DNA from: Mycolicibacterium pyrenivorans
Lineage (GTDB): Bacteria; Actinomycetota; Actinomycetes; Mycobacteriales; Mycobacteriaceae
Direction: 5' to 3'
Assembly: GCF_025821625.1 (NCBI RefSeq)
Contig: NZ_JACKSH010000148.1
Location: forward strand, 62,001 to 126,000
DNA length: 64,000 bases
The notes under the pieces were generated by a model, which ran no database searches, was not told where the DNA came from, and saw only the letters and a program-made list of their open reading frames with translations. Shown here piece by piece: positions 38,481 through 48,777 of the stretch; position 1 is the stretch's first letter; each line of letters begins with the position of its first letter. Both the position numbers and the translations under genes were made by a program.

Positions 38481-39755
38481 ATGTCCCGCACCATCGCATC
38501 CGACTGTGTCACCGACTGCGAAAGAGACGAGCTGACCAGCGCGTCTGCAGCTGCGGAGCATCTGGTCGACAGGTGTCTGGTCGACGGCCCGGTCGGGCGG
38601 GTGGGCCTCGAGATCGAGGCACACTGCTACGACTTGGCCGATCCTGCCCGCAGGCCCGGCTGGGACGAGCTGACGGCGGTGATCGCGGCGCTGCCGCCAC
38701 TGCACGGTGGCAGCCTGGTGACCGTCGAACCGGGCGGTGCGGTCGAGCTGTCGGGTCCTCCGATGGACGATCCGGCGGCGGCGATCTCGGCCATGACCGC
38801 GGATCGGTCCGTGCTTCGCGCCTCCTTCGCGCAGGCCGGGCTCGGTCTGGTGCTGCTCGGTGCGGATCCGCTGCGGCCGGCGGCCCGGGTGAACCCAGGG
38901 GCCCGCTACCGCGCGATGGAACGGTTCTTCGATGCCAGCCAGACCGGGGCCGCGGGTGCGGCGATGATGACCTCCACGGCGTCGGTCCAGGTCAACCTCG
39001 AGGCCGGTCCCCGGGACATGTGGGCCGAGCGGGTCCGGTTGGCGCATGCGCTGGGTCCGACGATGATCGCGATCGCCGCGAACTCCCCGGTGCTCGACGG
39101 TGGCTTCACCGGCTGGGGCTCCACCCGCCAGCGGGTGTGGAGCCAGCTGGATTCGGCGCGATGCGGGCCGATCCTGGGGGAGAGCGGCGACGACCCGGCC
39201 AGCGACTGGGCGCGCTACGCCCTGCGCGCGCCGGTGATGCTCGTGCACAGTCCCGACCCGACGCCGGTGGTCGAATGGGTGCCGTTCGCGGACTGGGCCG
39301 ACGGGCGGGTGCTGCTCGGCGACCGCCGACCGACCATGGCCGATCTGGACTATCACCTGACCACGCTGTTCCCCCCGGTGAGGCCCCGCGGATTCCTCGA
39401 GGTGCGTTACCTCGACAGCGTGCCCGACGGGATCTGGCCCGCCGTGGTGTTCACCCTCGCCACGCTGCTCGACGACCCGACCGCGGCGGACATCGCCGCC
39501 GAGGCGACCGAATCGGTGGCCACCGCGTGGGACCGCGCCGCGCAGGTCGGCCTGCGTGACCGACGGCTGCACAGCGCTGCGCTGACGTGCGTGCGGGCCG
39601 CCGCGGAGCGCGTGCCCGCCGACATCGAGGAATCCATGGGGCTGCTCGCGCGTTCGGTCGAGCAGGGACGCAGCCCGGCCGACGACTTCGCCGACCGCGC
39701 GGTCCGGTACGGGATCGCCGGCGCGGTCACCCAACTGGCACATGGAGAGTTGTGA
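38481..39755 (+). CDS. egtA: Ergothioneine biosynthesis glutamate-cysteine ligase EgtA
   Basis: Makes gamma-glutamylcysteine, a sulfur donor for ergothioneine. The 424-residue product from ATG 38481 has [12 protein letters not shown] (Glu/metal region), [19 protein letters not shown] split over the substrate region, [15 protein letters not shown] and [13 protein letters not shown]. It is first of five overlapping egt genes and shares a GTGA overlap with egtB. The longer frame to 38415 has no ribosome-binding site. Confidence 0.94.
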   Translation: MSRTIASDCVTDCERDELTSASAAAEHLVDRCLVDGPVGRVGLEIEAHCYDLADPARRPGWDELTAVIAALPPLHGGSLVTVEPGGAVELSGPPMDDPAAAISAMTADRSVLRASFAQAGLGLVLLGADPLRPAARVNPGARYRAMERFFDASQTGAAGAAMMTSTASVQVNLEAGPRDMWAERVRLAHALGPTMIAIAANSPVLDGGFTGWGSTRQRVWSQLDSARCGPILGESGDDPASDWARYALRAPVMLVHSPDPTPVVEWVPFADWADGRVLLGDRRPTMADLDYHLTTLFPPVRPRGFLEVRYLDSVPDGIWPAVVFTLATLLDDPTAADIAAEATESVATAWDRAAQVGLRDRRLHSAALTCVRAAAERVPADIEESMGLLARSVEQGRSPADDFADRAVRYGIAGAVTQLAHGEL

Positions 39756-41059
39756 CGTCACACGAGGTGCTCGCCGATGAGCTGGCCAAGGCCAGGAACC
39801 GCACGCTGCGGCTCGTCGACTTCGACGACGCCGAGGTGCGCCGGCAGTACGACCCGCTGATGAGCCCGCTGGTCTGGGATCTGGCCCACATCGGCCAGCA
39901 GGAGGAGCTGTGGCTGCTGCGCGGCGGGGACTCGGACCGGCCCGGCCTGCTGTCCCCCCAGGTGGACCGCCTCTACGACGCGTTCGTGCACTCCCGCGCC
40001 AGCAGGGCCGACCTGCCGCTGCTGCCGCCCGCGGACGCCCGCGCGTATTGCGCGACGGTGCGCGGCAAGGCGCTCGACGCCCTGGCCGCGCTGCCCGACG
40101 GGCATCCTGACGCGTTCACCTTCGGGATGGTCATCAGCCACGAGAACCAGCACGACGAGACGATGCTGCAGGCGCTGAGTCTGCGGTCGGGTGCGCCGCT
40201 GCTCGACCGCGGCTGCGCACTGCCCGCCGGGCGGGCGGAGCTGGCAGGGACGTCGGTGCTGGTCCCCGCGGGTGAGTTCGTCCTCGGGGTGGACGCGGCG
40301 ACGGAGCCGTACTCACTGGACAACGAGCGCCCCGCCCACGTGGTCGACGTTCCGGGGTTCCGGATCGGGCGGGTGCCGGTGACCAACGGCGAATGGCGGC
40401 AGTTCATCGACGACGGCGGCTATGACCAGAGCCGCTGGTGGTCGGAGGCGGGTTGGGCGCACCGCCGACAGGCCGGATTGACCGCCCCGCTGTTCTGGAA
40501 CACCGGGGCGGCGGCGGGCACCCGCACCCGCTTCGGCCACGTCGAGGACATCCCCGCCGACGAACCCGTCCAGCACGTCAGCTACTTCGAGGCGGAGGCG
40601 TACGCGGCGTGGGCGGGTGCACGGCTGCCCACCGAGGTGGAGTGGGAGAAGGCGTGCGCGTGGGATCCGCACACCCGCTCCCGCCGGCGATACCCCTGGG
40701 GTGCAGCCGGGCCCACCGACGAACTGGCCAACCTCGGCGGTGATGCGTTGCGTCCGGCACCGGTCGGCGCCTATCCGGCCGGAGCCTCGACGTACGGCGT
40801 CGAACAGATGCTGGGCGACGTGTGGGAATGGACGACCTCGCCGCTGCGGCCGTGGCCGGGCTTCACCCCGATGGTCTACGACCGGTACTCCGAACCGTTC
40901 TTCGAAGGTGCAGGCACCGGCGACTACCGGGTGCTGCGCGGGGGTTCGTGGGCGGTGTCGCCGAGCATTCTGCGACCCAGTTTCCGCAACTGGGACCACC
41001 CGGTGCGCAGGCAGATCTTCTCCGGTGTGCGCCTGGCGTGGGACATCGATCATGTGTAG
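39752..41059 (+). CDS. egtB: Hercynylcysteine sulfoxide synthase EgtB
   Basis: Non-haem iron enzyme joining gamma-glutamylcysteine to hercynine with oxygen. The 435-residue product has the DinB-like N-terminal domain with iron ligands His46 (DLAHIG), His130 and His134 (SHENQHDE), equivalent to H51, H134 and H138 of the M. thermoresistibile enzyme, then the FGE-sulfatase domain with [19 protein letters not shown] and GDVWEWT, RGGSW. It starts at GTG 39752 and overlaps egtC by eight bases. Confidence 0.96.
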   Translation: MTSHEVLADELAKARNRTLRLVDFDDAEVRRQYDPLMSPLVWDLAHIGQQEELWLLRGGDSDRPGLLSPQVDRLYDAFVHSRASRADLPLLPPADARAYCATVRGKALDALAALPDGHPDAFTFGMVISHENQHDETMLQALSLRSGAPLLDRGCALPAGRAELAGTSVLVPAGEFVLGVDAATEPYSLDNERPAHVVDVPGFRIGRVPVTNGEWRQFIDDGGYDQSRWWSEAGWAHRRQAGLTAPLFWNTGAAAGTRTRFGHVEDIPADEPVQHVSYFEAEAYAAWAGARLPTEVEWEKACAWDPHTRSRRRYPWGAAGPTDELANLGGDALRPAPVGAYPAGASTYGVEQMLGDVWEWTTSPLRPWPGFTPMVYDRYSEPFFEGAGTGDYRVLRGGSWAVSPSILRPSFRNWDHPVRRQIFSGVRLAWDIDHV

Positions 41060-41756
41060 GCATCTGGCCTGGCTCGGCGCCCCGGTGTCGGTGGCATCGC
41101 TGGTTCTCGAGCCGCCCTCGGCGTTACTGGTTCAGTCCTACGCACCGCGCCGCCAGAAACACGGCCTGATGAACGCCGACGGCTGGGGCGTCGGCTTCTT
41201 CTCCGACGTCGACGCCGACGAATCGGTCCCTCGCCGGTGGCGCAGCGCGGCACCGCTGTGGGGGGACGCGTCGTTCGCGTCGGTGGCGCCCGCACTGGTC
41301 AGTCGATGCGTGGTCGCCGCGGTGCGTTCCGCGAGCGTGGGCATGTCGATCGAGCCGTCGGCCTCGGCGCCGTTCACCGACGGGACGTGGCTGCTGTCGC
41401 ACAACGGACTCGTCGACCGTGCCGTGCTGCCCGCCTCCGGGCGCGCGGAGTCGACCAACGACAGCGCGCTGCTGGCAGCGCTGATCTTCGACCGCGGTGT
41501 GGCCGCCTTGGTGGACACCATCGTCGACGTCGCCGCCGACGACCCGAACGCCCGGCTGAACATCCTGGCCGCCAACGGATCTCGCCTCGTCGCCACCACC
41601 TGGGGTGACACCTTGTCGGTGCTGCGCCGAAAGGACGGCGTCGTGCTCGCCAGCGAACCCTACGACGACGATCCGGCCTGGCAGGAAGTTCCGGATCGCC
41701 ACCTCGTCGAGGTCGTCGACGCGCGGGTACAGCTCACACCGCTGAAAGGATCGTGA
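41052..41756 (+). CDS. egtC: Gamma-glutamyl-hercynylcysteine sulfoxide hydrolase EgtC
   Basis: Class II amidotransferase-fold hydrolase removing glutamate from the EgtB product. The 234-residue protein has nucleophile Cys2 (MCRHLAWLG), [20 protein letters not shown] and [13 protein letters not shown]. It overlaps egtB by eight and egtD by one base. Confidence 0.95.
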   Translation: MCRHLAWLGAPVSVASLVLEPPSALLVQSYAPRRQKHGLMNADGWGVGFFSDVDADESVPRRWRSAAPLWGDASFASVAPALVSRCVVAAVRSASVGMSIEPSASAPFTDGTWLLSHNGLVDRAVLPASGRAESTNDSALLAALIFDRGVAALVDTIVDVAADDPNARLNILAANGSRLVATTWGDTLSVLRRKDGVVLASEPYDDDPAWQEVPDRHLVEVVDARVQLTPLKGS

Positions 41757-42721
41757 TGACCTTCTCACTCGCCAACTACCTGGCCGCCGACGCCGCCGAC
41801 GAGGCCCTGCGCCGCGACGTGCGACACGGCCTCACACAGTTCCCGAAGACGTTGCCTCCCAAATGGTTCTACGATTCCGTCGGCAGTGACCTGTTTGACC
41901 AGATCACCCGGCTGCCGGAGTACTACCCGACCCGTGCCGAGGCGGCGATCCTGGGCACGCACGCGGCCGAGATCGCCGCCGCCTCCGGTGCCGACACTCT
42001 CGTCGAGTTGGGTAGCGGCACCTCGGAGAAGACGCGAATGCTGCTCGACGCGCTGCGCGACCGCAATTCGCTGCGCCGCTTCGTTCCTTTCGACGTGGAT
42101 GCCACCGTGCTGAAGGCGGCGGGGGCGGCGATCGAAAAGGAGTATCCGGGCATCGAGATCGAGGCTGTCTGCGGTGACTTCGAGGAGCACCTGGGCAAGA
42201 TCCCCGATGCGGGCCGCCGACTGGTGGCATTCCTGGGGTCCACCATCGGGAACCTGACTCCCGGGCCGCGGGCGGACTTCCTGGCCGCGGTCGCCGAGAT
42301 GCTGCAGCCCGGTGACTCGCTGTTGCTCGGCACCGATCTGGTCAAAGACACCGGCCGGTTGATCCGCGCGTACGACGACAGCGCCGGCGTGACGGCGCGG
42401 TTCAACCGCAACGTGCTCACCGTGGTGAATCGGGAACTCGGCGCCGACTTCGACGTCGAGGACTTCGAGCACGTCGCCCGGTGGAACGCCGCCGAACAGC
42501 GCATCGAGATGTGGCTGCGGTCGTCGCGCGCGCAACGGGTCCGCGTCGCGGCACTGGACCTCGATGTCGACTTCGGCGAAGGGGAGCAGATGCTCACCGA
42601 GGTGTCGTGCAAGTTCCTGCGTTCCGGTGTCGATGCCGAACTGGCGGCCGCCGGGCTGCGTCGAACCCATTGGTGGACCGACGAAGCCGGCGACTTCGGC
42701 CTGTCCCTGTCGGTGAATTGA
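41756..42721 (+). CDS. egtD: L-histidine N-alpha-trimethyltransferase EgtD
   Basis: Methylates histidine three times to hercynine using SAM. The 321-residue length equals the M. tuberculosis protein. Motifs: [22 protein letters not shown] motif [24 protein letters not shown] and [20 protein letters not shown] 41756 is preferred over GTG 41753 because AAAGGA at 41745-41750 is better spaced. It overlaps both neighbours by one base (TGATG). Confidence 0.97.
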   Translation: MTFSLANYLAADAADEALRRDVRHGLTQFPKTLPPKWFYDSVGSDLFDQITRLPEYYPTRAEAAILGTHAAEIAAASGADTLVELGSGTSEKTRMLLDALRDRNSLRRFVPFDVDATVLKAAGAAIEKEYPGIEIEAVCGDFEEHLGKIPDAGRRLVAFLGSTIGNLTPGPRADFLAAVAEMLQPGDSLLLGTDLVKDTGRLIRAYDDSAGVTARFNRNVLTVVNRELGADFDVEDFEHVARWNAAEQRIEMWLRSSRAQRVRVAALDLDVDFGEGEQMLTEVSCKFLRSGVDAELAAAGLRRTHWWTDEAGDFGLSLSVN

Positions 42722-43815
42722 TGTCGGTTGACGAGATGACGCTCGCCGACGGCTGGCGTGCGGCACGGCCACCCGTCGCCGGGGTGCATGTCGACAGCGC
42801 GGCCTGTTCGCGGCAGAGTCTGGCCGTCATCGACGCGTCGGCCCGGCACGCGCGCCACGAAGCGGAGGTGGGCGGGTACGTCGCCGCGGAGGCCGCCGGG
42901 CCTGTCCTCGACGCGGGCCGCGCCGCGGTGCGGGCGCTGACCGGGATGGGCGACGCCGACGTCGTCTTCACCACCGGAGCCAACGACGCGCTCGACATCC
43001 TGCTCCGCGACTGGACGGGTGACCGCACCCTGGCCTGCCTGCCCGGTGAGTTCGGTCCGAGCCTGATGACCATGGAGCGCAACGGGTTCGAGATCCGCGA
43101 GCTTCCGGTCGACGGGTTCGGCCGCCTCGATCTGGACGCGGTCGGGGCATTTCTGTCGTCGAGTCCACCCGCGCTCGTGCATTTCACGGTCCTCGGCAGC
43201 CACAGTGGGATCGTGCAACCCGCCCTCGACATGGCCGCGGCGTGCCGGGGACACGGCATACCGTTGGTCGTCGATGCCGCCCAGGGATTCGCCCATCTGG
43301 ACTGCGCCGGTCTCGGTGCCGACGCACTCTACGCGACGTCGCGTAAGTGGACGGCGGGCCCACGGGGCGTCGGCATGCTCGCCACCAAGCCGGGGCTGCT
43401 GTCCGAACCCACCACCCTGCGGCTGAGCCACGCGGAGAAGAATGTCGGCCTGCACGTGGGCCTCTCGGTCGCGCTCGGCGAGCACATGGCCGCGGGCCCG
43501 GAGAACATGCAGGCCAGGTTGCGAGAGGTCGGAGCCGCCACCCGCACCGCGCTCGCGCAGGTGCCCGGGTGGAGCGTCATCGAGCCCGTCGACGAGCCCA
43601 GCGCGATCACCACGCTGCGGGCACCCGACGGCGTCGACCCGATGGCCGTGCGGGCGCGTCTGATCACCGAACAGGCGATCGTGACGACCTACCTCGGCGT
43701 GGAACGGGCACCGCGGGAGATGACGCAGCCGGCGCTACGGGTGTCCCCCCACGTCGACGTCACCGGCACCGACCTCGAGACACTCGCCGAGGCCCTGGCC
43801 GCGACTACGCGCTGA
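42721..43815 (+). CDS. egtE: Ergothioneine PLP-dependent C-S lyase EgtE
   Basis: Last step: cleaves the sulfoxide intermediate to ergothioneine. The 364-residue aminotransferase class V protein shows [20 protein letters not shown] and the PLP lysine in [15 protein letters not shown]. It overlaps egtD by one base and overlaps the convergent P450 gene tail-to-tail by 11 bases. Confidence 0.94.
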   Translation: MSVDEMTLADGWRAARPPVAGVHVDSAACSRQSLAVIDASARHARHEAEVGGYVAAEAAGPVLDAGRAAVRALTGMGDADVVFTTGANDALDILLRDWTGDRTLACLPGEFGPSLMTMERNGFEIRELPVDGFGRLDLDAVGAFLSSSPPALVHFTVLGSHSGIVQPALDMAAACRGHGIPLVVDAAQGFAHLDCAGLGADALYATSRKWTAGPRGVGMLATKPGLLSEPTTLRLSHAEKNVGLHVGLSVALGEHMAAGPENMQARLREVGAATRTALAQVPGWSVIEPVDEPSAITTLRAPDGVDPMAVRARLITEQAIVTTYLGVERAPREMTQPALRVSPHVDVTGTDLETLAEALAATTR

Positions 43816-44992
43816 CAGGCGTCGGCGCCAACCGCACCGGCATCTGCTTGACCCCGGGCACCATCGTCGCCTGCATCCGGACGATGGCCCCGTCGAGCTC
43901 GATGCGGTCGAAGCGCACCAGCAACTCCTCGAACAACACCCGGGCCTCGAGGCGGGCCAACTGGGCGCCGAGGCAGGAATGCTCACCGCACCCGAATGCC
44001 AAGTGTGGATTGGGGTTTCGGGTGATGTCGAGCTGCTCGGCATCGGCGCCGAACACCTCTTCGTCGCGGTTGGCCGACCCGTACAGCATGGTCACGTACT
44101 GGCCTTCGCGGATCAGCTTGCCCCGCAGCTCGACGTCCTGGGTGGCGCACCGGGTCATGTTCGCGACCGGCGAGGTGAAGCGGAGCAACTCCTCGACCGC
44201 CGACGGCATCAGCTCGGGATGGTCCCGCAGCAGCTGGAACTGGTCGGGGCGCTCGATGAGGGCCAGCGTGCCGAGCGCGATGAGATTGCGCGTGGTCTCG
44301 TTCCCGGCGACCAGCAACAGCAGGCAGAACTGGAGCAGATCCGCATCGGTCAGCCGCGCCCCGTCGACCTCGGCGGCGACCAGGACCGACAGCAGGTCGT
44401 CGGAGTCGCTGAGGGCGCCGCGGCGGCGCAGCGAGATCAGCTCCTGGAAGTACTCGTACAGCCGGCCGAGCGCGGTGTAGGTGTCCAGTTCGACGTCCGG
44501 GTCGTCCATGCCGACCGTGGCGTCCGACCACGTCCGGAACTGCTCCCAGTCCTCGTCCGGGGCGCCGAGCAACTCGGCGATCATCCGGGTGGGCAGCGGA
44601 GCGGCGATCTGTTCGGCGAACTCGGTGGCCGACGGGTCGATCGCATCGAGCGCGGTGCGCGCGAAGGCCCGCAGCTTCGGCTCGAGGATGGCGACCTGCC
44701 TGCGCGTGAACCCGGCGTTGATCAGCTTGCGCAGCTGCCGGTGTCGCGGTGGGTCGGTGAATATCAGGCTGCCGTCGAGCACCGGGTTCTCGATCGCCGG
44801 GTCGGGCACGGTGATGCCCTTGGCCGAGGTGAAGAGCGCGGGATTGGTCGACACGAACCGGACGTCCTCGTACTTCAGCAGCGCCCAGAACCCGGCCGCG
44901 TCGTTCCAGGACACCGGGTCGTCGGCGCGCAGTGCCCGGTAGGTCGGGTAGGGGTCGCCGGCGTAGAAGGCCGGCGAATGCAGGGTGTTCAT
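43805..44992 (-). CDS. Cytochrome P450
   Basis: A 395-residue bacterial soluble P450. I-helix [14 protein letters not shown] carries an Asn-Glu before the conserved Thr pair; the K-helix ExxR is in [11 protein letters not shown]; the haem-binding loop is [15 protein letters not shown] with Cys340. Redox partners are not adjacent. Its ATG overlaps the TetR stop by four bases, so it is co-expressed with that repressor and probably induced by the repressor's ligand, perhaps its own substrate. The CYP subfamily cannot be named from sequence alone. Confidence 0.93.
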   Translation of the reverse strand: MNTLHSPAFYAGDPYPTYRALRADDPVSWNDAAGFWALLKYEDVRFVSTNPALFTSAKGITVPDPAIENPVLDGSLIFTDPPRHRQLRKLINAGFTRRQVAILEPKLRAFARTALDAIDPSATEFAEQIAAPLPTRMIAELLGAPDEDWEQFRTWSDATVGMDDPDVELDTYTALGRLYEYFQELISLRRRGALSDSDDLLSVLVAAEVDGARLTDADLLQFCLLLLVAGNETTRNLIALGTLALIERPDQFQLLRDHPELMPSAVEELLRFTSPVANMTRCATQDVELRGKLIREGQYVTMLYGSANRDEEVFGADAEQLDITRNPNPHLAFGCGEHSCLGAQLARLEARVLFEELLVRFDRIELDGAIVRMQATMVPGVKQMPVRLAPTPVSA

Positions 44993-45582
44993 GACGGTCT
45001 CCTCTGGTCATTCGTGGGCGCCGCGCGGGTGTGGTGCAGGCCGGCCAGGATCACGCGCAGCCCGTGCTGGAAGAGCAGCTGCGCGTCACCGGCGCCGGTG
45101 CGACGCAGATGGTGCTCGAGCTGCACCGAGCCGAGCAGATGGATGTAGAGAACGGCATGCGCTGCATCGACATCTGCTGGCGCCCAACCAGATTCGGTCA
45201 TGATCTGCTTGACCGTGCGGTCCATGGTGTCGGCCGCCCCGATCAGTGGGCGTTGCTGGATCAGGGCGGCGATGCCGGGGATGGCGACCAGGGCCTGCCA
45301 GGCGTTGGTGTGGAGTGTCACGACGCGGTCTTCCCAGTCGCCGTCGACGGGGATCTCGATGCTCTCGAGGACGGAGTCGACCAGCAGGTCGAGCAGGGCC
45401 GCCTTGTCCTTCACGTGGTAATACACCGACGACGGGGAGGTGCCGGCCTCGGCGGCCAGGTTGCGCATCGTCACGTTCCCGACGCCGACGCGGCGCGCGA
45501 GCTCGAGAAGATGCTTGACCAGATGTTCGCGGTCCAGCGCGCCGTAGGGCAGAACCGAAGCCATCCTACGGGTCCTCGCCAT
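44989..45582 (-). CDS. TetR-family repressor
   Basis: A 197-residue regulator from ATG 45582. The HTH is LARRVGVGNVTMRNLAAEA with SPSSVYYHVKDKAALL; the C-terminal part resembles TetR_C domains (VDAAHAVLYIHLLGSVQLE). Starting at 45699 would translate through the operator repeats, so it is rejected. It precedes and overlaps the P450 gene and very likely controls both through the tandem sites at 45598-45628. Confidence 0.88.
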   Translation of the reverse strand: MARTRRMASVLPYGALDREHLVKHLLELARRVGVGNVTMRNLAAEAGTSPSSVYYHVKDKAALLDLLVDSVLESIEIPVDGDWEDRVVTLHTNAWQALVAIPGIAALIQQRPLIGAADTMDRTVKQIMTESGWAPADVDAAHAVLYIHLLGSVQLEHHLRRTGAGDAQLLFQHGLRVILAGLHHTRAAPTNDQRRPS

Positions 45583-45597
45583 CGCCCCGGCTGCCCT

Positions 45598-45628
45598 TTC
45601 GAACGTTGTTCGGATTCGAACGTTGTTC
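45598..45628. promoter_or_regulatory. Tandem TetR operators upstream of the tetR-P450 operon
   Basis: TTCGAACGTTGTTC occurs twice exactly, at 45598-45611 and 45615-45628, 17 bases apart. Each copy contains GAAC-GTT-GTTC, a dyad of 4-bp arms. The sites lie 16-46 bases before the repressor start. Two helically phased copies suggest cooperative binding of two dimers. Confidence 0.65.
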
Positions 45629-45745
45629 AAATCAGAGCATGCTCGCCGCCCAGGGGTCAAGGGGCGCCGCTCGATTCCCGCGAGATCGCGTGTTTGCACA
45701 ACGGCGCGCCGTAAATGGTGTGCGGGAGCGCGCGCTCGCCTCAGC

Positions 45746-45771
45746 CGACGTGGCGCTTCCTGCCACCGTCG
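45746..45771 (-). terminator. Hairpin 3' of the Rv3699-like methyltransferase
   Basis: CGACGTGGC pairs with GCCACCGTCG around a seven-base loop: nine base pairs with one bulged base. It begins five bases beyond the methyltransferase stop. There is no U-tract. The rest of the 194-base space to the TetR start holds the tetR operators and no supported gene. Confidence 0.45.
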
Positions 45772-45776
45772 ATGAG

Positions 45777-46472
45777 CTAGTCGGGTTTGTGCGCGGTGAG
45801 CAGGAACGCCGGGAACTTCATCCGGCCCTTCTCGTCGAAGTCGTGAGCCGGCATGGAGTGCGACCCGTCGGGCACCATCCCGGCGGGCAGCGGATTGGCA
45901 TGGATGAAGGCCGGCCGGCTGTCGTCGATCTGCCAGTACTTTCCGACGACCGCGCGCAGCTCGTCCTCGGTCACCTCGTTGGGCTTCATCTCCGCCTCCG
46001 CGGGGAACGCGCCGCGTGCGAACACCAGGATGAAGTACGCCGCCCCGGGTGCGGCGGCCCGGTACACCGCCTGCTGATAGCCGTCGCGCGCCTCGACGGG
46101 TAACGAGTGGAACAGCGTGGAATCGATGATCGTGGCGAACCGGCCGTCGAATCCGGTGAACGACGTGATGTCGGCGGCGACGAAGGTGGCCCGCTGCGCC
46201 ACACCGCGTTCGGCAGCGGCCGCCGCCGCGGCGTCCACCGCGGTGGGGCTGATGTCGATCCCGGTCACGGTGTACCCGTCGGCTGCCAGTGACAACGACA
46301 ACTCGGCGTGCCCGCAGCCGGCGTCGAGCACCTCGCTGCGGACCTTGCCCGCCCGGATCAGCGCGGCCAACTCCGGCTGTGGTTCACCGATGTTCCACGG
46401 TGGCGGCCCCTCGAACTCCCCCTCGCCGCGGTAGGCGTCGTCCCAGTCCATCACCTCGAGGTTGTCGGCCAT
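45777..46472 (-). CDS. Class I SAM-dependent methyltransferase (Rv3699 homologue)
   Basis: A 231-residue methyltransferase: VLDAGCGHAELSLSLA (motif I), VTGIDISPTAVDAA, ATIIDSTLFHSLP and a C-terminus FPAFLLTAHKPD typical of thiopurine-methyltransferase-like proteins. It follows the glutamate-cysteine-ligase-like gene on the same strand, 25 bases away, and the pair is conserved beside egt genes in mycobacteria. Substrate unknown; a link to thiol metabolism is possible but unproven. Confidence 0.85.
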   Translation of the reverse strand: MADNLEVMDWDDAYRGEGEFEGPPPWNIGEPQPELAALIRAGKVRSEVLDAGCGHAELSLSLAADGYTVTGIDISPTAVDAAAAAAAERGVAQRATFVAADITSFTGFDGRFATIIDSTLFHSLPVEARDGYQQAVYRAAAPGAAYFILVFARGAFPAEAEMKPNEVTEDELRAVVGKYWQIDDSRPAFIHANPLPAGMVPDGSHSMPAHDFDEKGRMKFPAFLLTAHKPD

Positions 46473-46497
46473 GGTGCGACGGTACGCCGCCCATCCG

Positions 46498-47976
46498 TCA
46501 GGCCGGTAGGTCCCAGGTGTGCACCGGGTCGTTGGAATGCATCCGCTCGCAGTACAACCGCAGCATCTCGGCGAGCGCGTCGGGCCGGCTCAAACCGCGA
46601 TCCTGGAGCGCGTCGACCGCGGCCGACTGCCACGCAGCACCGTTGCGGCCCGTCTTGGCGCGTCCCTCGATCACCCCGAGATAGCGGTCGCGCACGTCGG
46701 CGGCGACCTCCCACCGGCGCAGGCCCTCCTCGGCCATCGGCAGCAGCTGCCGCAGAACCAGTTCGTCGGGCGTGACCTCGCCCAGCCCGGGCCAGTACAG
46801 CTGTGCGTCCATGCCCCGCTGCGCGGCGGCCAGGAAATTCGCTTGCGCCGCAGAGAAACTCATCTTCGTCCACAGCGGCCGGTCCTCCTCGGAGAGCGCC
46901 CGCAGCATGCCGTAGTAGAACGCCGAGTTGGCCATCATGTCCAGCACCGTCGGCCCCGCGGGCAGCACCCTGTTCTCGACCCGCAGGTGCGGCCGTCCGC
47001 CCACCACGTCGTAGACCGGGCGGTTCCACCGGTAGATGGTGCCGTTGTGCAGCCGCAGTTCCGACAGGTGCGGGGTGCGGCCCTCGGCCAGTTCGGCCAC
47101 CGGATCCTCGTCGGAGAGTTCAGGCAGCAGCGACGGGAAATACCGCACGTTCTCCTCGAACAGGTCGAAGATCGAGGTGATCCAGCGTTCCCCGAACCAC
47201 ACGCGGGGTCGCACCCCCTGGGTCTTGAGCTCGTCGGGGCGGGTGTCGGTGGCCTGGGCGAACAATTCGATGCGCGTCTCCGACCACAGGTGATGGCCGA
47301 AGAAGTACGGCGAGTTCGCTCCGAGCGCCAACTGCGGGCCGGCGAGGACCTGGGCGGCGTTCCAGTTGTCGGCGAAGTCGGCGGGGGAGACCTGCAGGTG
47401 CAATTGCATGCTGGTGCAGGCGGATTCGGGTGCGATCGACGCGGTCTGAAGGCTGAGTCGCTCCGGGCCTGCGATGTCGATCATGATGTCCTCGCCACGG
47501 GCGCTGAAGATCGAGTCGTTGAGTGCCTGGTAGCGGACTGATTCGCTCATCCACCGACCGGTCAGGTGCTCGGGCATCAGGGTGGGCAGGATGCCGATCA
47601 TCACGATGTGGGCGCCGTCGGAGTTGGCCTTGACCTCCGCGGCGTTGAGGCTGGCACGGACCTCGTTCTCGAGGTCCAGAGCAGCTCGCCCCGGCAGGCG
47701 GCGGGGCGGCACGTTGAATTCGATGTTGTAGGCGCCCAATTCGGTCTGGTAGGCCGGGTCGGCGATCGAGGCGAGGACGTCGGCGTTGCTCATCGCCGGC
47801 TGGTAGTCGTTGTCGACCAGGTTGCACTCGATCTCCATGCCGGTCAGCGGCTTCTCGAAGTCGAAGCTCGACTGGGCCAGCATCGTCTCGAACACGTCGA
47901 GGGACAGTTGGACCTTTCGCCGGTAGTCGCGGCGGTGCGCGTGGCTGTACTCGGTCCGCTTCACTTCCTCGCCCAC
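46498..47976 (-). CDS. Glutamate-cysteine-ligase-like protein of unknown substrate (Rv3698 homologue)
   Basis: A 492-residue member of the GCS2/carboxylate-amine ligase superfamily. Ligase-like elements are [13 protein letters not shown] (Glu-x-Glu), [40 protein letters not shown] and [14 protein letters not shown]. It differs from EgtA and MshC and is probably an ATP-dependent amide-forming enzyme. It neighbours the Rv3699-like methyltransferase, implying one pathway. The reaction is not known to me. Confidence 0.8.
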   Translation of the reverse strand: MGEEVKRTEYSHAHRRDYRRKVQLSLDVFETMLAQSSFDFEKPLTGMEIECNLVDNDYQPAMSNADVLASIADPAYQTELGAYNIEFNVPPRRLPGRAALDLENEVRASLNAAEVKANSDGAHIVMIGILPTLMPEHLTGRWMSESVRYQALNDSIFSARGEDIMIDIAGPERLSLQTASIAPESACTSMQLHLQVSPADFADNWNAAQVLAGPQLALGANSPYFFGHHLWSETRIELFAQATDTRPDELKTQGVRPRVWFGERWITSIFDLFEENVRYFPSLLPELSDEDPVAELAEGRTPHLSELRLHNGTIYRWNRPVYDVVGGRPHLRVENRVLPAGPTVLDMMANSAFYYGMLRALSEEDRPLWTKMSFSAAQANFLAAAQRGMDAQLYWPGLGEVTPDELVLRQLLPMAEEGLRRWEVAADVRDRYLGVIEGRAKTGRNGAAWQSAAVDALQDRGLSRPDALAEMLRLYCERMHSNDPVHTWDLPA

Positions 47977-47985
47977 GGGCCGAGC

Positions 47986-48768
47986 CTATCGGCGCGTGGC
48001 CACCGCCACCTGCGGACTGAACAACCCGCCCCGAAGCACCACCTCGATGGACGGATCGGCGTAAGCGGCCAGCGCTCGCAGCGCCGACGGGCTGTAGGCG
48101 CGCAGCGAACTGATCACTCCGTCGTGCACGAACGGCACCACCGCGGCCAGCGGGAGCATCGTGGCCAGTCGCAGCACGTGCAGTGGCGCCGGCGGCCGCG
48201 GCAGGTCGATGACGAGCAGCTTGTCGGCCACCCTGGTGCCCTCGGCGAACACCCGGGCCGCCGCACTCGGGGGCAGGTGGTGGAACGACAGCACGAACAC
48301 CGCCAGGTCGAACTGGCCGTCGGCGGCGTCCAGAGCGGTCGCGTCCATCCGCCGGACCGTCGCGCGCCGATGCGCCCCCAGGTCACCCGCTGCGATGGCG
48401 GCCACCGAGTTCGCCTCGACGTCGGTCACCGTCAACCTCGCGGTCGGATGCCATTCCAGCAGCTTGCGGGACAGCCCGCCGTGCCCGGCGCCCAGCTCCA
48501 GGATGCGGGGATCGGCGACGTCGGCCACCTCGTCGAGGGCGATCTTGGCGAACCGCTCGTGGTTGCCGAACACCTCGCCGGTCCACTCCAGGGCCCGGAT
48601 CACGCTGCGCTTGCGCGCTTCGCCCGCAGCGTCTCCTTCGGAGTCCCGGTCCAGGTACTCCTGCCGGTCGGTCTGCAACAGCCGGTCCAGGCACGACGCG
48701 TCCGGGCCGCCCCGCGGCATGCGGTCGATGTCCATGTTGTCCAGAGCTGCTCTACCCACGTGGTCCAT
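47986..48768 (-). CDS. Class I SAM-dependent methyltransferase
   Basis: A 260-residue protein with [52 protein letters not shown] and [10 protein letters not shown], a Methyltransf_25-type enzyme. Start choice is uncertain: ATGs at 48771, 48768 and 48735 are all possible, and the first two leave under ten bases to the divergent glpK start, leaving no room for two separate promoters. The 48735 start would be compatible with a promoter. Substrate unknown. Confidence 0.75.
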   Translation of the reverse strand: MDHVGRAALDNMDIDRMPRGGPDASCLDRLLQTDRQEYLDRDSEGDAAGEARKRSVIRALEWTGEVFGNHERFAKIALDEVADVADPRILELGAGHGGLSRKLLEWHPTARLTVTDVEANSVAAIAAGDLGAHRRATVRRMDATALDAADGQFDLAVFVLSFHHLPPSAAARVFAEGTRVADKLLVIDLPRPPAPLHVLRLATMLPLAAVVPFVHDGVISSLRAYSPSALRALAAYADPSIEVVLRGGLFSPQVAVATRR

Positions 48769-48777
48769 CATGGACGA

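Noticed and set aside
45583..45699. Longer start for the TetR gene at 45699
   Set aside because: The extra 39 codons would read through the tandem operator repeats and do not resemble a TetR N-terminus.
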